In this document: in pieces, positions 32,766-43,904 of the stretch
Layout of the letters: every line of letters begins with the position of its first letter
How positions within the stretch are numbered: the stretch's first letter is position 1
NCBI RefSeq assembly: GCF_030269925.1
Contig: NC_085116.1
Coordinates: 11,222,001-11,286,000 of the forward strand
DNA length: 64,000 nt
Direction: 5' to 3'
Source of the DNA: Bombyx mori
Taxonomy: Eukaryota > Arthropoda > Insecta > Lepidoptera > Bombycidae
Notes under the pieces: generated by a model
What the model was told of the DNA's origin: nothing
The model's input: only the letters and a program-made list of their open reading frames with translations
Database searches by the model: none
Program-made: the position numbers and the translations under genes

Positions 32766-34121
32766 ACATTTATGTGTATGTTATAAAAGTCATTAAAAAA
32801 ACAAATAGAAATTTATGATTAATAAGTACTAAAGTCGATCTCATATTACATGTCTTAATATAACAAAATAATAAAACAAACAAACAAAATTACCAAGACC
32901 TACGTATTCTTATAAATTGAATCTTGAAAACCGATTCAGGTAACAAAAAGCGCTTGTAAGCTTATTACCAAATTTTGTAAAAGAGAATTGAGTTGTACCT
33001 CTTTCGAAAGAGGAAGAAAATAAGGCACGTACCCTTAAAGATAAGTAGGACGTAACTCCATTCTGAAAAGGGCCTCTCAACTGCGCCAGCGCTATGCCAC
33101 CATCTTAAAATGAACTTCGAGCCTCTCCGACCGCGATTGAGATAAGACCAGATAGGGGTTGTTATGAGAGCGATCAGAGGTCAGTGATTGGTGGTCGAGG
33201 TACATAGTCGGCTTGATGCGCGGTGTGAACTGAAGCCCTCGTTATTTTCAATTTCCATACACGAGCACCCTCTATACATTTCTCTACGTATGATATGTGA
33301 GTGTATTAAACCATGAATCTTGTAAAGACCGTAGATGATTTATTTTGTAGGACTACACCTGTTTTATTTGATTAAATAAACGCATCAAAAAAAGATTAAT
33401 CATGTCAAGTCCACCAAGCAATATTAAAGAAAATCTTAAATGAGTATATTAGAAAAATCCATCTTGACGAAATTAGTCTTTAAATTAAATTGTAACTTCA
33501 ATTATTATAACTACAAGAATCTACAATATCTACTCCAATTACAATTTTAAAATAGGTAGTCGTGCGAAAGAATTGTTGAAACGTTCTAATTGTCTGAATA
33601 CTCTTTCAATCGGAAGAAAATTATTAAATTCCTCACTTTAACGAGAGAAAGACGGCGGGGCTCAACTAGTACTTGACCGCTTTTTAAAGCAGAATTTACG
33701 GAGGTGGGCGTTGTTATTGTAACAAATTTCTTGTAACACCTGTAGGCACCGAAGCCAGTGAAGTAACGAGAAAATTGTATTTCCATTTTTACAATTTCAA
33801 TTTAGTATTAATTCGAGTACGGAGCACGGTCGGGCGCGCCGCCACATGTAAAATATGAATCGGCTAAGTGAAATTAAAATGTTCTATATAAATTGAGAAT
33901 TTTGCAAGTCCTAAAGTGGAGAAGGTTTTTATGATTTATCGCCCTAACGAAATTGCGCAGCGACTACGACAATATTTTTTTCATGAAACTATTGTTTGCA
34001 AAAACATAAACATACATTTAATCAAGTACTCGTTTATGAAAAAATATTATAGGTAGGACAAATAAACTATTAAATAACATAAATTCTGGATAATATTTAA
34101 TAAATAAAAAATTGATTTCAG
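32766..34121. other. intron sequence upstream of the 34122 exon
   Basis: No repeat recognised. The last bases, TTGATTTCAG, form the 3' splice site. The polypyrimidine tract is weak because the preceding 30 bp are A-rich. Confidence 0.5.
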
Positions 34122-34206
34122 GGGCTTTGGCTTCATCACCTTCGGCGACCCAGCTAGTGTAGACAAAGTATTAGCGCAAGGAACACACGAACTAGACGGA
34201 AAAAAG
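34122..34206 (+). CDS. Rbp6: Rbp6/Musashi exon: RRM1 RNP1 and C-terminal half
   Basis: An 85-bp internal exon between TTTCAG and GTATGT. It contributes the last base of a codon (expected Arg of RNP1) plus 28 codons, starting [12 protein letters not shown] and ending HELDGKK, and it finishes on a codon boundary. Musashi proteins bind UAG-containing mRNA through two RRMs and control translation. GFGFITF is the RNP1 strand of RRM1, whose two Phe residues stack on RNA. The DPASVDKVL...GTHELDGKK wording agrees with Rbp6 and vertebrate Musashi. Drosophila msi has a different IHTLDGKK segment. The symbol is by remembered similarity. The previous exon with the N-terminal half of RRM1 was not found upstream in this window. 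Confidence 0.93.
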
Positions 34207-34281
34207 GTATGTTCTATTTTAGCTCTAGCTCTAGCTAGTTATTATTATAGCTCTTAATTATTCTAAAAAAGTGATACATAC

Positions 34282-34420
34282 ATTTTTTATTTTTATTCCT
34301 CTAAATACGTAGATGAGCTCACGGTTTATCCGTAGCTAAGCGACCCTTGAGATCTCTTGGTAGAAGTCTCCATTGAGTTTTAAATCGTCTGTCGCACCTT
34401 TCAAATAGAAACGTATAACT
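34282..34420 (-). repeat. degenerate Bm1 relic
   Basis: A T-rich start, CGTAGATGAGCTCACGG, CCCTTGAGATCTC and CACCTTTCAAATAGAAACG are in Bm1 antisense order, but heavily mutated. It begins only 75 bp after the exon. Confidence 0.55.
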
Positions 34421-35166
34421 AAACTAATAAAATAAATAACATTTTAAATATTTTTTTCGGTACTAACTTATCTTCTTAGTCTTATCGTAAATTTCCATCG
34501 GTTAAACATAATCAAGAACTTACTCAGAAAAAACCTTTTATATTAAATAAATCAAAGCTCGATTTTGTTTACTTTCAAAATTGGCCAACTCAAATAAGTT
34601 CAGCATTAAACATTTGATTACTAAATAAATAGGAAGCACAAAAAAAAATTCTCGTGAATTTTCGATTCAAATAGGAGTGGCATTGAAAGATGCTAAAATG
34701 ATTACGAAGAACTAACAAAGCTCTCATAGATCTCTTTGAATGTGATATTAATTACCAGAGGAATAAGAGTTATCCATTACTGAAACAGTAGTTCGGAATA
34801 CATTTTTTTGACCTTCTTCTTCCAGTGCCTCTTCAATCCTGAAGGTTGGCCGTTAGCCGGCCGTTTTTTTGACCACTTCTTTTTAATTTACTCCGGAACG
34901 AGCATACGGTTTATTTGATATGTGGGCACAGGCGCTCATAGACATCAACAGTATCCGAGGCACAGCTATTACTTTGTTACAGTTGAGAACTCTTCAAGCC
35001 TCGTTTAGACAAGAACGCGTTACAACCTTCGGGGATTCATTTTCGCTCTTACATTTGTGCGTTTGAGGTCACAGCTCAGTGTTGTATGAATCAGCGAAGC
35101 AGAGTAAATGCCACTTCTAGACAATAATAAGGTCACGCTGTTAATAAGGTCAAAATCTCTAACAAT
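34421..35166. other. intronic sequence with a possible repeat relic
   Basis: Mostly unrecognised. 34885-35070 has CR1-tail-like or Bm1-like blocks (GAACGAGCATACGGTTTATT, GCTCATAGACATCAACAG) too degraded to assign. Confidence 0.4.
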
Positions 35167-35392
35167 TTTTTTTTTTATGATTGAACGATTACTGCTGGCC
35201 CGGAGGCCTTTCCAGTTTCACCAGAATAGGTGGGTGAGCAAAGGCTCAGCCAGCAGGGGTAGGATTTGCTAACAATTGCCAGAGCGCCTCCGAAGGAGAC
35301 CTAACAACTCAAGAGCAATTGCTTCGCGAATGAATTTACTACCGGATCGGAATCGCGACCCGCTGAGAAGATCCGGCGAGAAACTCAGCGGG
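35167..35392 (-). mobile_element. BMC1-related LINE 3' end
   Basis: An antisense copy opens with a T run at 35167-35177, then ATTACTGCTGGCCCGGAGGC. It runs through GGATCGGAATCGCGACCCGC to GGCGAGAAACTCAGCGGGCT. It is the same subfamily as the copy at 27289-27970. Strongly 5'-truncated, no coding sequence. Confidence 0.85.
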
Positions 35393-35715
35393 CTTCCATC
35401 TCTAACTAAAGCATGGCTTGAAGGCAGCCTTAACTGAAACTTTAAGCTGGAGCATGTACTTGTGGACTAGCGGACAGTGATAGTTATACTTTAAATCATG
35501 TTGCCCACGTGTTACTGAACATAGGAGAGACTACTGAGTAAATATTATTTACTATGCATTAGTTTGAAAAATCTTAATGATTTAGGTAAATAAATAAAAT
35601 TAGCAGTCCACGGAGCCATGTCCCAAGCCACTCCTAAATTCACTCTCAGTACTTTTAGGCATTCCAAACACCAGTTAGCGAACAAGAGTTCAACGTGCAA
35701 TCTAACTAATTGATA
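35393..35715. other. unique intronic sequence
   Basis: Nothing recognised. Confidence 0.4.
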
Positions 35716-35908
35716 TAGCCCACTTAGTTTCTAGCCAGATTTTCTCAGGGGTTCGCGATTTCGAAGTTGCGGAAAATTCAGCGAAGCTCTGCTCTTGTTA
35801 GGGCTTATATTATAGCAAACTCTCAGAATATAGTTTTGTAAGCTCGCACACCAACCAACAAATAGCCTCTGGAGGCTACCGGATAATAGGTAGACAAAAA
35901 AAAAATCG
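35716..35908 (+). mobile_element. BMC1 LINE 3' end, diverged
   Basis: CCACTTAGTTTCTAGCC, AATTCAGCGAAGCTCTGCTC and a final AATAGCCTCTGGAGGCTA...A-run align in order with the 3' UTR of the full-length element (18663-18850 reversed). The A run at about 35896-35906 is the tail. Old copy. Confidence 0.75.
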
Positions 35909-35924
35909 TCTAGGTCGAATGAGG

Positions 35925-36160
35925 TTTTTTTTATTTGCATATATGGGTAGACAGCTCACAGCTCAACCGGTGTTAAGTGTAAGGTTACCGGAGCCCATAT
36001 ACATCTACAACGCAAATGCCACCACCCACCTTGAGATATGAGTTCTAAGGTCTCAGTATAGTTACAACGGCTGCCTCACCCTTCAAACCAAAACGCTTCA
36101 CGGCAGAAATAGGAAGGGTGGTGGTAACTATCCGTGTGGACTCACAAGAGAACTACCAGT
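35925..36160 (-). repeat. Bm1 SINE, headless form
   Basis: An antisense Bm1 body runs from the T-rich tail to AACTACCAGT. It has small deletions, for example the CATTACTG block before CTTCACGGCAG. It ends at the recurrent boundary. Confidence 0.93.
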
Positions 36161-36255
36161 GAAAGGCTGACCCTTGTTATGTTCCAATATTTTGCATCCT
36201 GAATTATTAAGGAAATTTATATAAAAATAGTACGTACTATCTTCACAAAAGACAT

Positions 36256-37555
36256 CTATGGCCATAAATACTGTTACAATTAAAAATAAACAAAATATTA
36301 CATTGGAATTTGGAATCTGTCATTTTTATATGATTGCTCATTGAGTTTTCTCATTTTGGCGCAAATACATTGTACAATATTTTGCGATATTAAAATGGAG
36401 TGGGGTGATAAAGAGAACCGAATCGCTGAGATTGCATTACACAAAGTAGGTATGGAGCCAAAAGCAATTTTTAAAACTCTCCATACGCTTGGTATTAGTA
36501 AAATGTTTGTGTGCTGGGCTATTAATAGGTGCAATGAGACCTCCTCTGTTTGTGATAGAAAAAGATCTGGCCATCTACGTAGTGTTCGTACGAAAAAGGT
36601 GGTCAAAGCATTAAGGGAAAGAATTCGAAGAAATCCTGTCCGAAAGCAAATGATTTTATCTCGGGAGATGAAGATAGCACCTAGAACCATGTCGCGTATT
36701 TTAAAAGATGACTTAGGACTTGCAGCCGATAAGAGATGTACTGGTCATTTCTTAACTGATAATTTAAAAGAGAATAGGGTGGTAAAATCGAAACAACTAC
36801 TGAAGCAGTACGCAAAGGGAGGTCATAGAAAAAAAATGTTTACGGATGAGAAATTTTTTACAATTGTGCAACATTTTAACAAACAAAATGACCGTATTTA
36901 TGCTCAAAGCTCAAGGGAGCTTCCCAATTAGTCGACAGAGTGCAACCGGGGCACTATCCGACTTCAGTAATGGTTTGGTGGGGTATTAGCTATGAAGGAG
37001 TGACTGAGCCATACTTTTGTGAAAAAGGTATCAAAACATCGGCACAAGTGTATAAAGATAACATTCTTGAGAAGGTAGTGAAGCCCCTTAACAACACCAT
37101 TTTCAATAATCAAGAATGGTCCTTCCAGCAAGACTTGGCGCAAGGTCATAAAGCTCGGTCTACGCAGTCTTGGTTGGAAACGAATGTTTCGGACTTCATC
37201 AGAGCTGAAGACTGGCCGTCGTCTAGTCCCGATCTTAATCCGCTGGATTATGATATATGGTCAGTTTTAGAGAGTACGGCTTGCTCTAAGCGCCATGAGA
37301 ATTTGGAGTCCTTAAAACAATCCGTACGATTGGCAGTGAAAAATTTTCCCATGGAAAGAGTGCGTGCTTCTATTGATAACTGGCCTCAACGTTTAAAGGA
37401 CTGTATTGCATCCAATGGAGACCACTTCGAATAAGCTTTTTATACTTTAAATTGTTTTATATTTATGTATTAAACTAACACAATGTAAAAGTAATAAATG
37501 TTATTTGCCATATAATTTTTTTTGTTTTCCTTTGTAACAGTATTTATGGGCAGAC
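36256..37555 (+). mobile_element. mariner transposon, DD37D (maT/mori) type
   Basis: A 1.3-kb element. The left end at 36256-36280 and the right end at 37531-37555 are inverted repeats sharing CCATAAATACTGTTACAA, with a few mismatches in the outermost bases. A TA follows the right end; the left target TA is not clean. It contains one transposase gene with a single frameshift. Length, inverted repeats and catalytic spacing all fit the maT/mori mariner group. Confidence 0.9.
36395..37434 (+). pseudogene. mariner transposase, one frameshift
   Basis: The transposase would cut and paste the element through its inverted repeats. The N-terminal part from 36395 has two helix-turn-helix-like segments (EIALHKVGMEPKAIFKTL; LSREMKIAPRTMSRILKDD). 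The catalytic domain shows FTDEKFF with the first Asp, FQQDLAQGHK with the second, and SPDLNPLDYDIW with the third. There are 37 residues between the second and third Asp, which is the DD37D signature. The frame shifts near 36911-36918: the first frame hits TAG at 36929-36931. The second frame reads QLVDRV, then HYPTSVMVWWG, and continues to 37434. An upstream in-frame ATG at 36341 would add 18 residues, but 36395 fits the family better. Otherwise intact, so inactivation may be recent. Confidence 0.9.
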
Positions 37556-38172
37556 TAAGTATATGTATATGTATATTTATTAAATACCTATATATGTATA
37601 TTAAATGTTCTTGCGATTACATAATACTGCCGAAACGTTTTTTTTTTCGCAAAGTCTAGTGGTCGTTATTACGATTATGAAGCGTTAAAACACAAATGCC
37701 TTAAATGTTTGCGCGCACAAAATTTTGTTGCCAGCCTGTTAAATTGGTTACAATTTAAATTGCACAACTTGCTTGTTCCGCAGAAAGTTATGGCGGTGAA
37801 TTTATAATATTTTTTTTTTGGGTTTTCACTAAATGATTTAAGCTGTTGCTCGAACATTTTAAAATATCTTTTATTCTGATGGTTTTGGTAAGCCTTGTCC
37901 AGTATTAAATTGCATATTTTGAAACATGAAAATTTCAGTATGACTTAATATCCGTTATTATTAAATGTTCACGTGTAGTGTGCATTTGAATCACACATGC
38001 ACATAGCACGTGCCAGCTTGGTGATGAGAAGGCTATTCAAGAGCCGTTTATTGCTGTCCGGTTTTTATTTACAACCAATTGTCTCGGTCTGATAATTAGC
38101 ACTTAAAATCAAACTGGAAGTGAGAAAGCTGCCTACCTACTACAATAAAAATAAAATCTACGAATTAGAATA
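37556..38172. other. unique intronic sequence
   Basis: It begins with a TATATGTA-type simple repeat (37558-37606). No gene recognised. Confidence 0.45.
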
Positions 38173-38388
38173 TACTAGTGGTAGAGCGTCTCATGAGCCG
38201 GTACGGGTAGGTACTATTACCCGCTTATTTTTGCCGCGAAGCAGTAGTCTATCCCGGATTGAAATGTAGATTAGTCGTCGTACATACAATTCAAATTTAG
38301 AACTCAGTTACGTTGCTGATGTCAATAATGGGCTCCGATTACCACTTAATGCTAGATGGGCTGTGAGCTCGTCCACCCATCTAAGCGC
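38173..38388 (+). repeat. Bm1 SINE, diverged headless form
   Basis: A sense copy starts TACTAGTGGTAG at the recurrent boundary and ends GAGCTCGTCCACCCATCTAAG. The middle is strongly diverged. Confidence 0.85.
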
Positions 38389-39151
38389 TAAACAAAGCTC
38401 CGTCATCTCTATTTTTACACTTAAGCAGTCGTAAGTGTTAGTTTGAAATTTAAAATAACCGTTAAATAATAAATACGAGTCGACCTCATGTCTCAAGGAG
38501 TGGCTGTATTCTAAGGGCTTCAATAAAATTTACTTTCAATTTACTTTAAGGTATGAGTTAAATCAAGATTTGCGTTCGAATCTGCTTACTCTTTGTACCA
38601 ACTAGAAGTACGTTCTCTCAATTAAGTGATGACAATATTAATTTTGTTACGCTCACCTTTATCATTGGTCAACTATTGATTTATGTAACTTATAGCTCGC
38701 TGAACCGCTTAAGCAATAAAAAAGAGAACGCCAAGTATTTTATTCGAAACAACGATGAATTTCTTGTTTTGACATTTATGTAGACAATAATCATCTTTGT
38801 ATCTCGATTCTACGTGTACAGTTGAAGAAAAAATCGATTACAATCGTTCGCCGCGTAACAATCTAGATAAATTACTGAGCCGATCGTTGCTCGCTTTGAT
38901 TAAATTATGGTACACTGGCAGAAGATTAGTCGAATCCTCGCAAATCGACTGAAAACTGACTGAGACTATTTCGCGATTTACATAAACTAGGTACGTGAAA
39001 GATCGTCATTTGTGTTTTTTCGTGAGTCCGGATAAAGAATTTTGTCCCTTTTAGTTGAATAAAGGGAGAACGGTTTATGGCGAGCTTGATTAAATTTTAG
39101 GTGATAATTGCGTTAGGTAAATTTTTGTTTTTCGTAATATAATTTTCAATG
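38389..39151. other. unique intronic sequence
   Basis: Nothing recognised. Confidence 0.4.
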
Positions 39152-39516
39152 ATTTTTTTTATTGCCCTTGTAGGCAGACGAGCATACGGCCTACCTGGTG
39201 GCAGGACCTCTTGTGAGTCCGTGCGGGTGGGTACCACCACCCTGCCTATTTCTGCCGTGAAGCAGTAATGCGTTTCGGTTTGAAGGGTGGGGCAGCCGTT
39301 GTGACTATACTTGAGACCTTAGAACTTATATCTCAAGGTGGGTGGCGCATTTACGTTGTAGATGTCTATGGGCTCCAGTAACCACTTGACACCAGGTGGG
39401 CTGTGAGCTGGTCCACCCATCTAAGCAATAAAATAAAAAAAAACCTGATGGTGAGTGGTTACCGTCGCCCATGGACTTCAGCAATGCCAGACGCAGAGCC
39501 AAGCCGTTGCCTACCT
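39152..39516 (-). mobile_element. CR1-like LINE 3' end split by a Bm1
   Basis: The left part, 39152-39197 (T run, TTGCCCTTGTAGGCAGACG, GCATACGGCCTACCTG), and the right part, 39443-39516 (ACCTGATGGTGAGTGGTTAC, GCAATGCCAGACGCAGAGCC), are contiguous in other copies. ACCTG is repeated on both sides of the inserted Bm1. Confidence 0.82.
39198..39442 (+). repeat. Bm1 SINE nested in a CR1-like tail
   Basis: A sense Bm1 runs from the GGTGGCAGGACCTCTTGTGA start to TCTAAGCAATAAAATAAAA. It is flanked by ACCTG at 39193-39197 and 39443-39447, and it is headless. Confidence 0.93.
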
Positions 39517-39540
39517 ATGAATTTTAAAATGCAGTAGATA

Positions 39541-39965
39541 GGTAAAGTACATTGCGGCTTATCCGGTGTTAGGTGGTGACTGATGCTAATGCGTAGTGTG
39601 TAATGGGAATGCAGCTCCCATTTCTTGAAGTTGAGATCTCAATAGTATTATATATTGTTTATTCAACTTTCAGACCGGAACGAATGTTCGCGGTGGAAAT
39701 CTCAAAAAAATATTTCTAGAACATTTTCTTTATACCGAGTTGCGTTTTTCATTGGTTATCCTAAATTAATCCTTATTGCTCAATACGTAACCGACTTCTG
39801 CTACGAATCAATCATGTGTTCTGATTTAGGGGTAAGTCGATATTTCGATCCAATTAACAGTTCGACTTCACGTCACAAGGTGGCATTCATATCGCCGTGA
39901 CTATGGTCTCCAGTAACTTCCTTACATCAAGTCGACTGTGACCACGTGCTACGGAACCAATCTAA
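39541..39965. repeat. two Bm1-like relics
   Basis: 39555-39695 has antisense Bm1-order blocks (CTTATCCGGTGTTAGGTGG, AAGTTGAGATCTCAATAG, TTTCAGACCGGAACG). 39830-39962 has sense-order blocks (CACAAGGTGGCATTCAT, GGTCTCCAGTAACTTCC). Both are too diverged to be certain. Confidence 0.45.
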
Positions 39966-41007
39966 AAGGGCCCTTAATATATTATTTTGTGAGTTAAATA
40001 AAGGTTCCATTTCACATCAGACATATTTCGGTCCACAAAACCTTTCACCGAGGCGTTTGATGTAGAAATTAATGTCCAAATAAAAAAGTTATCTATCAAT
40101 AAAAATGTAGATAGAAATTGTTGAACGTAAACTTATAACGAGAAAATACAAACGGCCTCAGAAGAAAATTAAACTGCCAAAGGAGATTTTTAAAGCTTCA
40201 GAATAAACGAGTTATTTCGGAACCCCACAGTTTATAGTTAAGCACATTATGGGGTTTGTTTGGTAATTAAAATTTTTATTGAACTCGGAAATTTTCTTAA
40301 GCGGTTTGTGTTATGTTGCTTAATAAGTCTGTCATGACTTTAAGTGACTTCTGTGTTTTGTGCAATTAAACCCGTCTTTGTTTTAAATACATACATATAT
40401 TTTCAAATTATTTCTCGGGATTATGATAAAAAAGGGAGAACCTGGGAGAAGTCACCGAAAGTGACCTGATTACAAACTAGAATTCCCTGTACTATGGAAA
40501 CCATAAACTGGTATACATACTTACGTACGTTTAAGTATATGAATAAACACTAATATAAATGAACACCCAGATAAGAAGTAAACATGTTAATTACATGAAT
40601 ATTTTCCCAATGCAGAAATTATTACTAAATGGTACAGGTACTTAAGACAGGGTTGTTTAGCATACTCGTATCGAATGATGCCTATACTCTTAACGCATTA
40701 TTTCCAAATAAACCACTTTCCTAAGTTGTGCTTACTAAGTATTTGTATGATGATGAAATTACATCTTAAATTAAAAAAGTTAACTCGCAGATTTATTTCA
40801 TTTACTATTAGGAGAAGGACGTAATTTAATCCCGCACACGTATCTGCTTATCCTGGCCATTTCTGCCACCAATCAGATTTCAATACCATGTCTCATGAAA
40901 CATGATACTGGCTTTTGCACTTTGGTTTATATGAGCTCCGTCAGTTCCTCAATAGTAGTCGGACTACTAGACCTATATGAAAGCTACAAATTTAAACTAA
41001 ATTTGTT
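39966..41007. other. unique intronic sequence
   Basis: No repeat recognised beyond a faint Bm1-like block near 40840-40900. Confidence 0.4.
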
Positions 41008-41020
41008 AAGCATCTTGTTC

Positions 41021-41180
41021 TCCCCCCTCTGCCTCTTCATGAGTTCTGTCTCATGCGAGGTATGGACGTTGGTTGTTGAGCGACAGGAGGTTTTAGTCAG
41101 TTCGACTGTGACATGCCCCGCCCTCCATCCCCAGTGGAGGGCGGAAGTCCGGTGGTTTCTACCTGACCAAAAAAAAAAAG
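41021..41180 (+). mobile_element. 160-bp LINE 3' fragment with 13-bp target duplication
   Basis: The direct repeat AAGCATCTTGTTC at 41008-41020 and 41181-41193 brackets a GC-rich insert ending in an A run (about 41169-41180). This is the hallmark of a heavily 5'-truncated target-primed insertion. The 3' sequence (CCCAGTGGAGGGCGGAAGTC) matches no other copy here. The parent LINE was not identified. Confidence 0.82.
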
Positions 41181-41193
41181 AAGCATCTTGTTC

Positions 41194-41796
41194 ACCTTTA
41201 ATTCGGACTTGAAATAATCGATGCAACACTCATATTTTATTGTGGGCGATGAAAATGCATAAATACGAAAAGTTCCCGATATTTTTTTCCTAAATAAGTT
41301 ACAGAAGGAAAAATTGTTCGCATCAAACTTAACACAATTCCTTCGTTTCTGTATCTAAGCGGAAAAGTTAATCGCATGTCTTTACGTCGTAAATTGTTCA
41401 CATTTTTCGTGAGTACTGCCTGAACATAATAGCCTTCTGCGTCATCAATATTTATACCGATGTTTACGATTCAACCACTAAACATTGTGCACATGTGCCA
41501 TTCCCTTTGTGTTCCGAATCAAAGCTCATAACATACTTCTTTTACGTCTATCTATTTTATATATGGCAGTAAATTTGAATATAATTTTGAGGGAAATTGT
41601 TTTTTTTTCGTTTACAGATTTATAAGGAGTGTGTGGAATACCTTATCTTTAATTAGTTACATTTATATTAGAAATGTTACTGAAAACTAAAACAGTTAGA
41701 AAGGGATATGAAACACGTTATTTCTACTTAGCAAAATGAAAGTTGTAGCTTGATGATACATGGCGGTATAAATGTTGACTACACTGTCCACCTAAT
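41194..41796. other. unique intronic sequence
   Basis: Nothing recognised. Confidence 0.4.
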
Positions 41797-42039
41797 ATTT
41801 TTTTTTGTTATGTCTTTGGTGTGTGGACGAGGTCGCGGCGTACCTGGTGTTAAATGGTTACAGGAGCAGGTTACAGGTAATCGAAATCTACAACGTAAAT
41901 GACGCCACCTAACTTGAGATATGAGGTCTAAGGTACTGCTTGCTTTTACAGTACAACGACTGCTCCACCCTTCAAACCGAAACGCACTAGTATTTCACAG
42001 CAGAAATAGGCAGGATGGTGGTACCCACCCGCGACCTGT
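41797..42039 (-). repeat. Bm1 SINE, diverged
   Basis: The antisense body has GTGTGGACGAGGTCGCGG, CTACAACGTAAATGACGCC and CAGCAGAAATAGGCAGGATG. It carries a local duplication (GGTTACAGGAGCAGGTTACAG) and a truncated 5' end. Confidence 0.9.
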
Positions 42040-43484
42040 CAGGAAAAATGTAAAAAAGCAGTAATAGCACCGCTTAAAACCATTTTATACGAGTCGTTGT
42101 GTAATATACTGACCTTTTTAACTTAAAATATTCTCAGTCTGAAATACAAAACCCAGGATTTTACTAAATTAGAATAACCTAAAATGTTCATTAAGAATAT
42201 TTTCTCATTTTAACTCTAAATAACTATATTCTGTGATTATGTAATCAACATTATTGGCCCCGACTGTAAGTAAACTTTTCTCATTTCTGTTTTATCATGG
42301 GCAATGGAACTTTATTTACTTCCTCGTTGAAGTTACTTCTAAGAATCTTCGATTCGAAGAGAAACTAGATAAGATGGAAGCTCTAAGGTTTCAATCTTTT
42401 TAAATTGAATTCAGATGCAACATAACGAACGAATATAATTTTTTTTTGTTCTAACTAGTCTAGTCATAGAAAAATATTGTCTAGTTAGAATATATTTCAA
42501 TATATAAGCTATCGGAAATAAATTGTTGTTTTCAGTATTACTGATTAGTGTGGGGCATAGCTAAATAAAAATAACTGGTATATTAGTTTCCGCTAGTCTT
42601 TAAAAGGTAAAGATAATCTATTGTATGTATTTTTAAGCAAAGATGTTCGAGTAAAATTTACGGTCTGTGTATTTTTTTTTTTTTACTTATTTGATTCAAT
42701 TTATTATTTTTATTTGATGAAGCAAGTTTCAGTGCGGAGAAAACTACGAAAAATTGTTAATGTTGAAAATGAGCAAATAGTACGATGCCCGGGTTTACTT
42801 TTACCCAGTTGAAAAAAAAAATTAATTTGATAAACGCAACGAATCTCCCGCCATTGCTCTGAAATAAAAAAAATCTTTTCTTAGAATCAAGTTGATGCAT
42901 TACTCCGTCTCTGCGTGAAAGAAAGATGAAGCGAAAACATCTTTCGCATGATTAAAACTATTTTTACAATGTTATCTTAAATTTATTACTTTCATTTGGC
43001 AATTTTCGAACATTTTACACTATACGTAAGAATAAGCCGTAAAAGCAATTTTAATTTCAAAGTAATACTTACTTAAAAATTATCTGATTCTATTCGATGG
43101 ACGTAAAACATAAGCAAATTATAAAAGTAAGTCTTATTTAGGATTTTATATGTATGATTATAAGTAGTGTTACGGTATTTTGCTTATATAATTCATTTTG
43201 ATGATGTTTGAAATATTTTACAGTTATTGTGGTCACGCAAAACTAGAGTAAGAGCACAAGTGATGCGTATGTACGAGTATGTACAGTTTCTATGGGCTAT
43301 AAAGTAAATTTGGACACAAATTTTCATAATATTTTTCCGGAATATACAGCATTTGCGACCCAACTCCAATAAATCACGGACACTTAAAATGTCAAGCATT
43401 TTTTGGTCAATTGAATGTGAAATATTTATTTTTTTGCGCTGTTATTTTTAACAACATATTAAAATAAATCATAATTTAAGGCTG
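42040..43484. other. unique AT-rich intronic sequence
   Basis: No gene or repeat family recognised. TTCTAACTAG at 42450-42459 and CTAGTTAGAA near 42481-42490 form a small inverted repeat. Confidence 0.4.
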
Positions 43485-43904
43485 ACTATACTGAGACCTT
43501 AGAACTTATATTCCACTAACGGTGCTTTTAGGTACCTCAAGCACCGGTCATCGTTCTCGTCGAAACGGTCGAAGGGCTCGACGAGTAACCCTCAGACAGA
43601 GCCCACTGAGTTTCTCGCCGGATCTTCTCAGTGGGTCGCGTTTCCGATCCGGTGGTAGATTCTGCGAAGCAGGGCTATTGCTAGAGTTCGTGTTAGCAAC
43701 GTCATCAGGTTTGAGCCCCGTGAGCTCACCTACTAGTTAAGGTTACACTGATATAGCCTTTCAAGGCTATCAGCTAAGGTAGGTTAAAAAAAAAAAGAAT
43801 TTATATCTCAAGGTGGGTGGCGCATTTACGTTGCGGCTCCAGTAAACACTTAACATCAGGTGGGCTGTGAGCTCGTCCACCCATCTAAGCAATAAAAAAA
43901 TTAA
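43485..43904 (+). repeat. Bm1 SINE split by a BMC1 3' fragment
   Basis: The left part, 43485-43511 (ACTATACTGAGACCTTAGAA), and the right part from 43796 (ATCTCAAGGTGGGTGGCGCA to CCATCTAAGCAATAAAAAAA) join into one sense Bm1. The host site AGAA(C/T)TTATAT is duplicated around the insert. The Bm1 is 5'-truncated and has an internal deletion of the GTAGATGTCTATGG block. Confidence 0.9.
43512..43795 (+). mobile_element. BMC1 LINE 3' end nested in Bm1
   Basis: It starts inside the last codons of ORF2 and runs through GAGTTTCTCGCCGGATCTTC and AATAGCCTT-type 3' UTR to an A run. The 11-bp target duplication, AGAACTTATAT (43501-43511) and AGAATTTATAT (43796-43806), has one difference. The ORF2 frame here diverges at the end from the full-length copy. 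Confidence 0.9.

Noticed and set aside
1..34121. Search for the preceding Rbp6 exon (N-terminal half of RRM1)
   Set aside because: No stretch encoding the expected KMFIGGLSWQT-type RNP2 region with splice sites was found by eye.
36298..36690. 130-codon minus-strand open frame
   Set aside because: It is antisense to the mariner transposase, which has clear catalytic motifs.
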